From positions 63,202,954 to 63,266,953 of the forward strand of contig NC_088776.1 in assembly GCF_954871325.1 (NCBI RefSeq): 64,000 bases of DNA, in the 5' to 3' direction. Below, one piece after another: positions 48,801 to 60,430 of the stretch. A program made the position numbers and the translations under genes. Under the pieces are notes generated by a model. That model was given only the letters and a program-made list of their open reading frames with translations, ran no database searches and was not told the origin of the DNA. Numbering within the stretch: the first letter of the stretch is position 1; the number at the start of each line of letters is the position of its first letter. The stretch comes from Gordionus sp. m RMFG-2023. Taxonomy: Eukaryota; Nematomorpha; Gordioida; Chordodea; Parachordodidae.

Positions 48801-51800
48801 TTGTCACCTTTCAATCAATTTATTTTTTAAGAATCGATCTTTTTTTTTCGATAAAAGTCTTCAAATTTTATCTCGGAGCGATTGACATGTAAAATAAATT
48901 TATTGTGACCCGAAGGTGTTATAAAATTATAGTTAACCAAGATAATTTATGGCTGTACTGATCCACAAATTTTTTCTACCTATCTGATCCGATATTTGCG
49001 ATGTTCATAACCAACTCGATTCGATATTAAGGTAGATTCTTCATTTTCCATCTAACCTTCAATCAATGTCAAATTATATGTAAACTAGGGGTTTAATAAG
49101 AAACACTTTCGAAATTTTCCGTTTTGTCTCGTGGCCCAAAGCGAATGATTAATGTGCATTCCAAACTGGTTTTTTTTTTCTGGAAAAAATTATGCTGCCG
49201 ATTTGATCAGATGTTTTAATATAGGCACCACCCCCTCATAATTATGAATGATTGCACGTAATATTTAAATATAAAATAAATAAAAATTAATAAAAGAAAA
49301 AGATAGGAAAAGAATTGGAAACAAATTGAATAAAATGATTTATGATTCACCCCCCCCCCTCCCCATATAAAAGGTTTATATTGTGGGTCAAATATATATT
49401 TTTTTAACGATATCTTTAAGGTGGCTAGATTGATAAAAGAGTATCGAAGAGAAAATATCACCGTCTGGGGATCCTTCCAAGATCGCATCGTGAAGGAATG
49501 CTGGAAAAATGTTAAAAATTTTTATTATTTTTCTTTTCAATACATTTTTCTTCCTCTATATTATGATAATAATTAGTAAACAGGCCGAGCTCACGAGCCG
49601 AAAAAAAGTATGATTTTGACCTGGAGTTAACCGGAATGAGCAGCTGAACCATTATATATATATATCTGAACCATAACCGATCCGCTATAAGACCTTTATA
49701 TAAAAAAAAAATTGTTCCAACATATGATGTGGCTTTACAAATTAATGATGAAATTCCTAACCAGTTTATATCAATATCATAATTTTTTTACGATATTTGT
49801 TTGCTACTGAATCACATATTATTATTTATTTTTTTGTATTTATTTCTTATAGTGGTATTAGAACCATAATTCTTATTTTCTATATTTTAAGTCTATAAAA
49901 TTATCTGAAAAATAACGGACTTTTTGAATTATTAGTTGTATTTATTTGATTAATTTGAGTATTATTTCACCATCAACTTCCGATGAGTGGTTTTGATGTA
50001 AGAAGGGTATAAAAAATATATTAATTTTCATCAATTTTTATATTTTTTTTTACAAAAAAAAACAAAACAATATTATTAACTTAAAAGTGATGCCCAAAAA
50101 TTTTAATAAATAATATTCATTATTAAAATCATTTTATACTATGGTGTTGCTTCAATAACATAATTTTTTTTTTAATAAACCTTTACATTTTGCGGAACCG
50201 AACTCGAAATTTTATAAACCTTTTTCTTTCTTTCTTTCTTTCTTTCTTATTAGCTGAACCGAACCCTACACTTTATTAAATTTTTTCTTGCTGAACCTTT
50301 ATAAATAAAATAAAGGGTTTCGAGTTGAGATTTGTAAATATGTTTACCCACCTAATTTATTCAAAATTTTCCCGTTGACAATCATATGCAGAAATATCTA
50401 AATCGCTATGCTTAGAAGTTCCATTTCGATTATGCTTCAAAACGTTGAATTTTTTAGTCTACCACCTTACTAGATCGGCGAAGCCAAGTTTAGGGCGGGG
50501 GTAATTTTTTCGTCCTGACCCCCCGTAGAAAGATTTTGACGGGGGGGATGGCATATACCTCCCCACGACTTTGAATACATGTACTAAGAACATATCATTA
50601 TGGTAGGTATATTAATTTGGTATCACTTCTTAACGCTTCACTTTACCGCTCCGTCACTTTTTTAATGGCACTCCTTTATAAACGTATCGTAAATTTTGAT
50701 GTGAACGACGAGTTATCAATAGGGGTTTTGAGCAACAAAATGTCGCGTTACAAAAGCGTGGCATTATACGAAATGAGGCCCAGGCGGGCCAGTTAAGCCC
50801 CACCTTATAGGAAAGAGAGAAATAAAATAATAATATTTATTTATTATTACTTATTAGAACCAAAATGTACCGTTATACTTCTCGCTCAAGCGTGTAGCCC
50901 TGCTAATAATCTTCTATTACACCGGTCTGTTGCCGTTTGTGCCTATTAAGGAATCTTACCTAGAAATACCAGTTCCCAGAGCCGTTAGAAAGTACTAATC
51001 ACATTTTATTTTGTTTATGCTTGTGTTTTTTCTTTAATTATAAATATTCGTTTCTTTTTCCCGACTTTATTAAACTTTATATGTCAGCGTCAATATGATT
51101 TTTTTTTCCCAGCAATGTGTTATTGTTTTTCAATTCCATTTTTTTGAGTGCGACTTTAAAAGATCTGATTTTACCGGAAATACGTGCCGTCACGTTTGGA
51201 ATACCGACCCTTTGAATGAAATTTCAGACAATCTTTCCATGACCATTTTAAGCTCAATATTTATATTAAATATTTTCCATTCATATTTTTTTTAAATATA
51301 AATTATAAATGAACTTCGGAGGTTAACAGCGAAATTGTCTCTACAATTCGCAGGATAGGTGATTCCAAAACATGATGGAACCTATTTCCCGTAAAATCCG
51401 ATTTTTAAATTTAAAAAAAGCGCGCTAAAAAAAATGATCTAAGAATATTATGTTTAGATAAAATATTTCCATAGAGATGGCCTCGTTCAAATCACGTGAT
51501 AATCTACCTTTTTTTTAAAAAAATTTATTTCTTCTTATTTTTCTTTCCTTTAAACATTATTTTAAAAAAAAATTTATTTCAAATTAAATAAAAAGAAAAC
51601 TAAATATTTGCAAAAACAGCTGGGGACCCCATTTTGATTACCCATATCGGTACTAAAAATTTTAAACGAGAGGCCATCTTTATTCCTTATATCTGATGAA
51701 CTTTATTAAAGAATCTGCCTGATCATCTGATAATAAGGAAGCAAGTTATCAATTTAATAGTTTTTTTAACACGAGAATAATGACTGTACGGGTTTACCAA

Positions 51801-53826
51801 AAATGGCGGGTCCAGCTGATTTGCTTTCAACGACGCTTATCAAATGTATCGTCAGTCCTAGGTATTATTGTATGTCATTGTATAAAACCCCTTTTTTGCC
51901 TACTGTTTACCTTTCTAATAAATGTTAATTAAAATATAAAAGATGATAATCATAAATTAGCTTTTAATAAAAGGGGTATTTTTAAAGTATTATCAAATAA
52001 TGTAATTAAATTTTAGAGACTTTTTTTATTTTTATTTTGTAATCAATATATTTATTGCAATAATAGAATTGTAAATTTATGTAGAAATAAAATTAATTAT
52101 TAAAATTAACATATCAAATATAAAATAAAATAAAATAAAACAATATTATATAAAAAGACTTTTTAAAAATATGTGATATTTTTGATTATTTTAAATGAAT
52201 ATTATTTCTTTCATTTTTTATTTATTAGGATAACTGGGGACAAGGATATGCCGACTTCCAAGAAATTATTGTTGTTTTTAGCTGACAAGTTAATACGAAT
52301 AAATTTTTTTTCTTTTTTCTCTTTTAGCTATCACCTTTTCTGGTGGTAAACTCCCTCAATATCTCTCTCCACTTTATGTTTATTCATGCTATCTCTTGTA
52401 TCTAATTTATACTTCTTCATATTGGCTCTAACTTTATGGCCCCATTGAAGTTTCGGCCTTTCTCCTTTACGTTTGCCCATCACTTCCATTTTATAGTAAA
52501 AAAAATTATAATATATCATTTTGTAGTTAAAGAAATTCTCTAATGGGCTAACAAAGAATAATACATATTGGCGCCATTATAAGCTTTTAATATCCAGTTT
52601 ACCTAAATTGCTTTACCTGTAATTTTAAGCAAAATAGTGAGTTTGTTTTCGAATTTTTTTTTTGCTTTTTATATAGACACCATATATACGATGTCAAAAC
52701 CTTTTTTTTGAAAATTCTATATTTTTAAAACTATTAGAAATCCTATCAAATATCGCAATCGTCTATTTTCTTGCGAAGAGTTTATTGTAAAAATTAAATT
52801 ATTTATTTTATTTTTTTTCCCCATAAGAAAATATATTTTATTTGAAGTCTTTCAAAATTTTCTTCAAAATATTATTTATCTCATAAAGATTATGGTTTTA
52901 TAGTCCTAGGCCTACCATTAATTACCATTGGTTATTTATTTTTTATCAAAATGAAGTGATTTAATTAATTTACAATTGGCTTATATATTTAGTTGACCAC
53001 TGAGTAAGAATCTTTGATTAAAAAGGAAAAGATATCTAATTGGTAAAATTTATAAAAAGTTATTTATCTACGACAAAATTGTTATTACATCTGAAAAATA
53101 TTTAAAGAAACTCATATTCTAAGTTATCTACAACGATGTTGGAATTACCAATATCTGCAAGACATCTTTTCGTTCCACAAAGATTATTTTTAACCCTATT
53201 TGCCTTTGATTTTAATTTTATCCAGTCCATATCCTCATTTTGTATTTAATTTTTCCAAAAATATTAATCAAAATTTATTCTCAAAATTTCCAAAAAAAAA
53301 AATCAAATCAAATTTTTTTTTGGAATGTCTGATCCTATTAAAAAATTTATCGAAATATTTAAACCTCATATATTACAAAATTAAAATCATAATAATAGCT
53401 ACAACGATAAATTATGCGTGAAGAAATTTAATTCAAAAAAAATATGGCCAGCCATCCTTATGACAAATAAATAAATTTAAAAAAAATAAAATCAATGGTG
53501 ATTGATGGCTCTTAAAACTATGTTCTTATCCAAAAAAATTGTATAAATAATCGTTTTTTATCATACTCTGCACCCCCCTCACCAATCTTCGTAGGTTTAT
53601 GCTGAATCGATCATTCATTAAACATCTGGAAAGGAGAGGCATTCTGGTTAGTCCTATAATATACATTGCTTTTTTTTTGCATTAATTAACTTTTTATATG
53701 CAGACCTATCTATGGACCTTGAATGAAGATGCGGATTTTGACCTAGCTTTCAATAAGTTGGGCGTAGCTGGCGTCATGACCGATTGCCCGACCAAGTTAA
53801 AGCTATTTTTGGAGAGACAAAACTAA
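45689..53826 (+). CDS. GDPD1: GDPD1/GDPD3-type glycerophosphodiester phosphodiesterase, 10 exons, 309 aa
   Basis: Exons: 45689-45809, 45852-45894, 46066-46129, 47497-47571, 48531-48698, 49421-49510, 50858-50991, 52229-52288, 53595-53646, 53704-53826. They sum to 930 bases with every phase matching. Seen: an N-terminal membrane segment (residues 1-17), CHRGG (37-41), ENVENT (44-49), LELDCH (65-70), VVVVHD (77-82), FPNIPINIDIK in exon 5, ENITVWG in exon 6, a second hydrophobic stretch ending TGLLPFVPIKE in exon 7, and VAGVMTDCPTKL near the C-terminus. H38/R39, E66, D68 and H81 form the family's HR(X)nExD(X)nH signature. Known: mammalian members are membrane-bound lysophospholipase D enzymes releasing lysophosphatidic acid. 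Length is close to human GDPD1 (about 314 aa), with the N-terminus some 8 residues shorter. The start is the first in-frame ATG. The GDPD1 versus GDPD3 orthologue is not resolved. The gene looks intact and probably functional. Confidence 0.93.
45852..45894 (+). CDS. GDPD1: GDPD exon 2
   Basis: Acceptor AAATAG, donor GTTAAG. Encodes SWENVENTIEAFQ, matching the vertebrate GENLENTMAAFQ block and carrying a conserved Glu predicted at the metal site. Enters with two bases completing Gly41 and leaves in phase 2. Confidence 0.9.
46066..46129 (+). CDS. GDPD1: GDPD exon 3
   Basis: Acceptor CTAAAG, donor GTTGTA. Encodes SIQNSGSDMLELDCHLTKDKK, which contains the ExD pair (E66, D68). Phase 0 at its end. 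The same GTTGTA string begins exon 4, so the junction was set by the VVVVHD block of the family. Confidence 0.87.
47497..47571 (+). CDS. GDPD1: GDPD exon 4
   Basis: Acceptor TTCAAG, donor GTTAAA, phase 0 at both ends. Begins VVVVHDNELTRLTG, the conserved strand with the catalytic His81. The second half (about residues 90-101) is the least conserved part of the protein. Confidence 0.88.
48531..48698 (+). CDS. GDPD1: GDPD exon 5
   Basis: Acceptor ATTAAG, donor GTACTG, phase 0 at both ends, 56 codons. Contains KIPLLDEVFQKFPNIPINID, the most recognisable family block. Its base composition is clearly less AT-rich than the flanking introns. Confidence 0.93.
49421..49510 (+). CDS. GDPD1: GDPD exon 6
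   Basis: Acceptor CTTTAAG, donor GTTAAA, phase 0 at both ends, 30 codons. Encodes VARLIKEYRRENITVWGS and then VKECWKN, matching the vertebrate NREHLTVWG and VEKCYKEN segments. Confidence 0.92.
50223..50249. repeat. (TTTC)n microsatellite in GDPD intron 6
   Basis: Short pure run. Confidence 0.9.
50858..50991 (+). CDS. GDPD1: GDPD exon 7
   Basis: Acceptor TTATTAG, donor GTACTA, ends in phase 2. Encodes NVPLYFSLKRVALLI, then a hydrophobic run ending TGLLPFVPIKE, then YLEIPVP. This corresponds to the second hydrophobic region of GDPD1/GDPD3 and is strong evidence for this subgroup. Confidence 0.92.
51612..51880. mobile_element. CAATGAC-family MITE, left-truncated, in GDPD intron 7
   Basis: Begins abruptly at AACAGCTGGGGACC and runs through the shared centre to GTATTATTGTATGTCATTG. 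The left terminal arm is missing. It lies between GDPD exons 7 and 8 and does not touch a splice site. Confidence 0.75.
52229..52288 (+). CDS. GDPD1: GDPD exon 8
   Basis: Acceptor TTATTAG, donor GTTAAT. Encodes ITGDKDMPTSKKLLLFLAD between two split Lys codons. Conservation with the vertebrate SRSQKFLIWLSD segment is modest, but phases on both sides fit exactly and without it the domain would be short. Confidence 0.82.
52331..52519 (-). mobile_element. LINE tail fragment in GDPD intron 8
   Basis: Minus strand reads EVMGKRKGERPKLQWGHKVR, then ANMKKYKLDTRDSMNKHK, the GKRKRGRPKLRW...V..DMKK...LD signature of a post-RT tail. 62 codons remain open. It lies 40 bases downstream of GDPD exon 8 in opposite orientation, so it is intronic. 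Confidence 0.7.
53595..53646 (+). CDS. GDPD1: GDPD exon 9
   Basis: Acceptor TCGTAG, donor GTTAGT. Encodes FMLNRSFIKHLERRGIL, aligning with the vertebrate RKALFDHLTARGIQ block. Followed by a 57-nt intron. Confidence 0.88.
53704..53826 (+). CDS. GDPD1: GDPD exon 10, with stop codon
   Basis: Acceptor TATGCAG. Begins TYLWTLNED and runs through FNKLGVAGVMTDCPTKL to a TAA stop at 53824-53826. These are the closing strands of the GDPD barrel. An ATTAAA-like signal near 53865 and an AATAAA at 54152 are possible polyadenylation signals. Confidence 0.92.
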   Translation, partial: TYLWTLNEDADFDLAFNKLGVAGVMTDCPTKLKLFLERQN

Positions 53827-54660
53827 TCATCCGCTAGGAAAAGCGTAAAAAGATCGGGTCTAAATTAAATAGAGCGACCTTTTGATAAATGTATCCATAA
53901 TTTATTTAAGAATTTTTTTTTTAAAGATAAATATGTCTTTGTGCAATATTGCTTCACAATTATATACGTGAAATTTAAATACTCCATATAATTTTAAACT
54001 TACATTTACTTGTATTTTATTGCGTATTTTTTGGAATATTATATTTTGTAGAATTGTAAAATATTTTTTATAAAAAAATTTGTTTGTGAAATAATATAAT
54101 GTATCAAGAACGACATAGATTATTAGTGTAGTAGATAATAGCTTTTTAAATAATAAAATATTTTTGATTTTTTTTTGCTTGCCTCTAATTTCTTTAAGAA
54201 ACTAGATTAAATTTCTTAACTAAAATAAGACAAATAATTTACATAAATTGAAATCTCATAATTAAATATAAAATTTATAAAACCATCGCCTAATTTCTAG
54301 TTTAACACAAAGAGAATCATGAAATTACATTCCTCAGAATAAAAAATTGATTGACAATTTTATGATATTCGACATGCGTAACCTATAAGATTGTCATATG
54401 ATATTATATAAAAATTAGATATATAATCTACGAATCTACAATTAAACATTATTTAATTGGCGTTTGGATATTATATAAAATTATAAATATATATATATAT
54501 AAAGTAAAAATACACAATTACAACATTAGCTTCTTTGTAATTATGAGATAACAGAAGCGGCAAACAAGGTGACACTGCTCATGAAAATATTCGAGATGGG
54601 GTTAATTTTCCTCTTTTCCTTAACATTTTAATTGCCATCCCCTCTAATATTTGGTATATA
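53827..54660. other. GDPD downstream region
   Basis: AT-rich with candidate ATTAAA/AATAAA signals. No gene seen. Confidence 0.55.
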
Positions 54661-54669
54661 TTTTTACCT

Positions 54670-55000
54670 TTTAGTGAAGGGCATTCAGCGTGGAATCAAT
54701 GTTTAGCATCGCACCATTTACATTGTGATCCGAGATTAATAACTACAGATTCTAAAGTTGAAGGAATATTGGTTATTGAGAGAGTCCATAGCAATAATCG
54801 AATTTATCACTTGATGGCGTGGATGGAGTCCTTTTGAGAAGCGGGCAGTGGAGACGGTGATGGCCTAGACTGTCGACAGCTTAGCTGACAGAGTTTTCAA
54901 GATGAGGGTGTTACGATATCAGAGCTTAAACGAATGGCTATTCCTATTCTAAGTTCTTTGCTTGGAAGACGCTTCTAGTGCACCCTGATGGAATATTAAT
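54670..55000 (+). pseudogene. Broken coding-like stretch, family unknown
   Basis: In one forward frame the translation is unusually complex for this window: GHSAWNQCLASHHLHCDPRL, ILVIERVHSNNRIYHLMAWM and further on DEGVTISELKRMAIPILSS. It is not an open frame throughout. GC content is higher than in adjacent DNA. I recognise no family. It may be an old retroelement or a host pseudogene. Confidence 0.3.
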
Positions 55001-55874
55001 AAAGCTTTGATAAGGAAATAAAATATTTAAGAGTTTAAGATTCTTAGGAAAATAGACCCAAATAGTAATGAGCATAATGCTTCCACCCTTTTAGGTTAGT
55101 GAAAGAGTCGTCGAGCACCACCAAATATTAAGAGTAGAATGCATGATGAAACAATGTTATTAAAAAATGTTTTTAAGAAGTACATGGTTAAGTTTGATAT
55201 TAGTAGGAAAATCAAATTAAATATTTTATATTTAATAAATTGTATTAATAAAAAGGTTTTCGTTTTAAAATATAATCAAATAAATGTAAAGAAGAAAAAA
55301 AATTAATTAAGCACTAAAAAAATAATTCTGAATTTAGTATTTATACTGTTAAAAAATGTATATATATTATAAAAAAAATTGAGATTATCAAAATTTTAAC
55401 TTAGCAACATCGTCTAGGAGTTTTTTAAAAAATAAATTGAGTTAAGCAGTAAAAATTTATAGATTTCAGTAAAGCAGATTCTGAGGAGGAGCTAATGTAA
55501 AAAAATTTTTTAAAGCGTTTCAATTAAATATTCTGAGAAAAATAATAACTTTTAATTTAAAATATATATATAATTATGTTACCACACATGTGATAAGAAT
55601 TCATCCTTTAATCCTAAGAAGGAACAATATATTTAAAGGATTTTCTATTTGTCGAAGATTTTTACTCTTCAATTCCATATTTCTCTCATTTCATATATAA
55701 TAACAGATAAAATTTAGGATTTAGATCAAAATTTTTGTTTAGATTGAGTAGAATGCCCATGTTTTTCCTCTAATGCGATTGGCTTATAGAAAAATAATCT
55801 TTTCACTAAGTAGTCTAACTTGTCGGGGATCGTTATTATTTTTTTATATAAGCGATGAATCTTTTAAGTTAATC

Positions 55875-56351
55875 TTAAGAACTTTTATTGGTGGATGTTA
55901 GGGCTTCATCAGAATCATCTATAAATTCTCTAAATGTATCCTTTAGAAAAAAAACAGTTTATTTTATGTGTGTGTGGGATAAAAAATTTTTTTAAGGTTG
56001 TTTTATTTTGAAATTCGGAATTAGAATTAAGCCTACCTTATATAGTGGCTGCATAAGAAATCTTTCCATCAAAAGAAATGTTGTACTGTTTTTTAGGGTT
56101 TTAATTATTATTGTATCACCTTCAGAAGGTTGACTAAATTATAAACTTTCATTTTATTGTTAGCACGAGAATTTGCCCTCAGATCATCCTACCGTTCTTC
56201 GAATAATATTGATAAGTAAAGATAAATGAAAATAATAACGTATTTAAATTAAATTTATTTATCGCCAAATTCCCAATTGCTAAACGAGAGTTTTTTTTCA
56301 TTCAATTGAACAATTTTACAAAATAAGTTTCCATGATTCGTGGGGAAATTT
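55875..56351 (-). CDS. Candidate 3'-terminal exons of an unidentified minus-strand gene
   Basis: Terminal exon 55940-55875: after the acceptor TTTTTTTTCTAAAG it reads DTFREFIDDSDEALTSTNKS, one more Ser, then a stop. The preceding exon 56188-56120 (acceptor GGTAG, donor GTGATA) reads ANNKMKVYNLVNLLK at its end. Both junctions are phase 0. A weaker further exon 56351-56320 (acceptor CGAACAG, donor GTAAAA) would supply SPRIMETYF. The composition is polar and helical, unlike random AT-rich translation. No family recognised and no further upstream exons found. Could be a chance chain of short open stretches. Confidence 0.4.
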
Positions 56352-57536
56352 CTGTTCGCGCACAAATCACCATTTATTTTAATTTAGTAAATTTTTTATA
56401 TAAAATATGTAAATACTGAAATTAAAAAAAACAAAAACTTTTAATTAATATAGATCTGTTGTGCTAATTTAGCCCAAAAAATATTTCAAAAAATACGCGC
56501 TTGTTCACCCACCGACAATTTAAATTTTTTTAACAGGTCGGGCTAAAATTTTCCGCAAATGTAGACCGCTAAATACATCTACAAGCACCCTTCTCCACCA
56601 CTCACACACATCTGAAAAATAAAAATCTTTAACGCACTCGATATAATATATATTATATAAACAATTAAAAATAAAAATAAATTAATCAACAAACTTCATT
56701 ATTTTATTTCGGGCCGAATTTATGTATTTGATTTCATCTTCATAAAAGATTGGAAAGATTTTTAGACATTTTTCTCGGTAAAATTTGATCAAAAATTGAT
56801 GTTCACAAAGACAAAAAAAAATCTTCAAAGATTTTTGCTCAGATATTTTTTGAAAGAATTTTGTCAAACTCTGATTCGTATTTATTTTCCGAAGTCCTAT
56901 TATTCCTACAGATTTATTTTTCATCAATCTTATCCATTTTTTTTAATTCTTCCAAATATCATTTTTTTTCAGCATATCTACGTTCACGTTACTAGATAAA
57001 ATATTGAAATATTTTAATATTTTTTGATAAAAATTCAGATTTTTTAACTATTATTTATCATTAACTAGGACTATACAAAATATGAAACATTTTCTTATTC
57101 TCATAATATATTACGAAATATATAAAAGAAATAATAAAATTTTATAACTTAATATTAAGTTTAAAATTTCTCTAAATATATTTTGTCAAGATTTTTTACC
57201 CTGTAGCTAGTGGCATTATAAAAATATAAAATAAATTTTTTTATTTTATTTTAAATACAATAGCAAAAAACAAATATTTTATTAAATTTCTCTCAAGAAA
57301 TTACGTGTATTACAAGCTTTGACGTCACATGACAACGAGCATCAGGCCCGACTATAGGGGGGGCCTACCTGGAAATGGTGGTCGCAATTTATATTGACTA
57401 GAAATTTATGAAATAAATGGGGCCCCATAATGAAAAACGCCGTAGCGTCTAGCGGGTGCTTTAACCTGATATACGCCTATGTCAGCCTATTCACTCGAGA
57501 TATTTAAATGAGATTTAGAGATCTCACTGTTACTGT
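56352..57536. other. AT-rich stretch with one unexplained minus-strand frame
   Basis: An 81-codon minus-strand frame at 56682-56927 contains FFCLCEHQFLIKFYREKC and FPIFYEDEIKYINSARNK. It could be an exon of the candidate gene just downstream, but I found no compatible splice phase. Its opposite strand is open too, weakening the case. Confidence 0.35.
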
Positions 57537-57970
57537 TAGAGCTTTGCAATGGGCGCGCTTTTAGCCAAAAAAGCAGCTCCTTCCACTTGTTGTTTGAAAT
57601 TTATTTAACCCGCCCACACGACCATTCATCTCTAAATTTTGTTTAACCCTCCCATCCGCTTGGTGCTTAAAAATTATAACAATGGCTAGTTTGGTTCTTT
57701 ATTTATTTAATTTAAATGTATTTTTTAATTAAAACATAAATAATGATGTAATTAATATTATGAAAAACAAAACTATTATTTTTAATAAATTAATGTCTGT
57801 TCTGTTCATTTCGCCCTGAAAAATACCAAAAATTTATCCGCCCCACGCCGGTCCATTACTTTAAAAAAATTTTCGACCCGCCTGTCACCCACCCAGTGTT
57901 AAAAATTATGCTCATTTAAAATATAAGCGGTCTTAGACGGAAGGGCAATGCGCCCAATGCAGACCTCTAA
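57537..57970. mobile_element. Possible hAT-type MITE, about 430 bp
   Basis: Left end TTAGAGCTTTGCAATGGGCG and right end CGCCCAATGCAGACCTCTAA are inverted repeats. GC-rich subterminal runs (CCCGCCCAC, CGACCCGCCTG) resemble the other hAT elements here. The flanking 8-mers match poorly, so the superfamily is inferred. Confidence 0.5.
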
Positions 57971-58699
57971 TTCCTATCATTTAAAATGGAATCAGTGTTA
58001 ATTGTAAATTTTTGATTCTCGAAGAGATTTTTAAATTTAAAGTTGCCGCTATTAGAAAGAACAATTTATTTTGAATAGAAATTGTTTAAAAAATTTCTAA
58101 AACTAGAATATAAAATTTTATTAATCCGATTTAAATAAGAGATTTTTTTTATGAATTTAAATTTTTTACATATTTAAAGATATAACTAGTTACTAGTTAC
58201 AGATTAAAATAATAATAATTCTAAAATATAAATATCATGATAAAAAAAAATTTAAATATTATACATAAAAATTAGAGAATATTGTATGAAATGTTAAAAA
58301 AAATAAATTAATGCTAATTTGAATCGACACACGTGAAAAAATAAAATTAGTTACTTAGCATGTTGAATTCTACTATTTTACCCAAATAAATCAAAAACAG
58401 AATTTTCTATTATATTTTTTTATACATTTATTATTAATCTTATCTGATTTTGTTTTAAACGCCTACAATAAGTTCAATAATATTTATATGGAATTATATT
58501 ATAAAACAAAAAAAATATTATTAAGATAAAAACTTCTAAATTTCTATCATTACACGTATATATATATATCGGTATGATTAACCGACTCTGGTAAAACATT
58601 TTTATATAAAAGTAATGTAAATTGATTCGATCGACACAAGTAATATAATAAAGTAATACGTAAATTGATTAAGTAAGCACAATTTGTTACTAAGCTGTA

Positions 58700-59250
58700 A
58701 CAATCCATATAATAACATCAATTATCAATTTTAAAAATAATGAATAGTTAATTAACATGATTAATATTAGTATTGTTAAAAACTTCCGATATGGGTCAAA
58801 TTTTCAAAACGACCAAATTAACATTTTAGCTAAAATAATATTATGCAGTCATCAAGAATTGTCAAATAGATGTTCCATGCATTTCTTGCCAGATTTTAGC
58901 ATTCTAGACTAACATAATGTTATTTTGGTTGTAATCTTAATCGAACATTGGACAACACTAATTATTATAACATCACGATAATGAATTTAGATGTTATAAA
59001 TTATTGTAAAAATGATTAACTTATTTATCTAATATTGCCTCATAGATTCAATTTTCTTATTTTGCAATTTAATGGCTGAATTTGTTTTAAAAAAAAATTT
59101 GTTTAAGCTAAGTACAAAATGACGTAAAAGAAATTTTTGCAAGTGATGCATCTCCTATTTATTTTTGTTCAAACATACAAAATAAAATTGAGAAAAAGAG
59201 TTCCCCGAAATTTATTGACGTATAATTCTTAAAAGTTAATAATTATTTAC
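58700..59250. repeat. Duplicated AT-rich segment, copy 1 (pairs with 61070-61450)
   Basis: Shares ACTTATTTATCTAATATT, TGCAATTTAATGGCTGAATT, AAATGACGTAAAA and TTTATTGACGTATAATT with the later copy in the same order. The TTTC tract and the tandem array lie between the copies. Confidence 0.7.
58769..58959. repeat. Fold-back repeat, diverged but full-length
   Basis: Starts AGTATTGTTAAAAACTTCCG and ends GGACAACACT, with AACATTTTAGCTAAAATAA inside. Length matches the copy at 13.7 kb. Confidence 0.55.
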
Positions 59251-59628
59251 GTTTGGTAATATTGTTACGTGCTAAAGGTTATATTTTAATATCTTTATTA
59301 AAATTATAGCATTTATTAAAATTATAATCTAACAGAAAATATCTTACATAATATATAGTTATAAGAGGTAAAAGTCCGAAAGATTAATAATTGTTAAATA
59401 TACTTTATCGAGATACACCCCCTCCCCTCTATCCGATACTGATCGATTGTTGAAAAGTTTAAGTAATTTTTATCGATTACATTCAATAAATACTTTTCAT
59501 TGATACCCAAGCCCATTCCCTCTCTCCGCGCATAACCTGAATACCATTATCTAAGCTATAAATATCCTAAAAAATGTTTTCTATTGCAACCGATCCCACC
59601 ATAAGGCTTAGATGGTACAATTAATCTT

Positions 59629-60113
<485 letters not shown>

Positions 60114-60430
60114 ACTGATGAACTTGGCTACATAAATCTTTAATATATTTTTTTCTTCTAAGAATTAGCAATGAATATACAAATGTATCATGAATAGGGA
60201 TTTTTAGGGGTTAATTAAAAAAATTGGAAAATAAGAGGGTGCCAATTCCCCTTAGCTGAGTTTTTGAAATATATTATATCTCCTCATTTTTATAAATTTC
60301 CAAAATTTGGTTGAATCATTATATTCGATTAAAATGAGCCAAAGTCAACATATGAATATCTAATTTTAAAAGAATTTTTCAATTCTCTTTTTTTAAAGGT
60401 TTATTATTCTGTGTAAATAAGAAGATAAGC

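Noticed and set aside
51095-51295. 66-codon frame in GDPD intron 7
   Set aside because: Phe-rich, ends in poly-Phe from AT-rich DNA, and has no compatible role as a GDPD exon because exon 7-8 phases already match.
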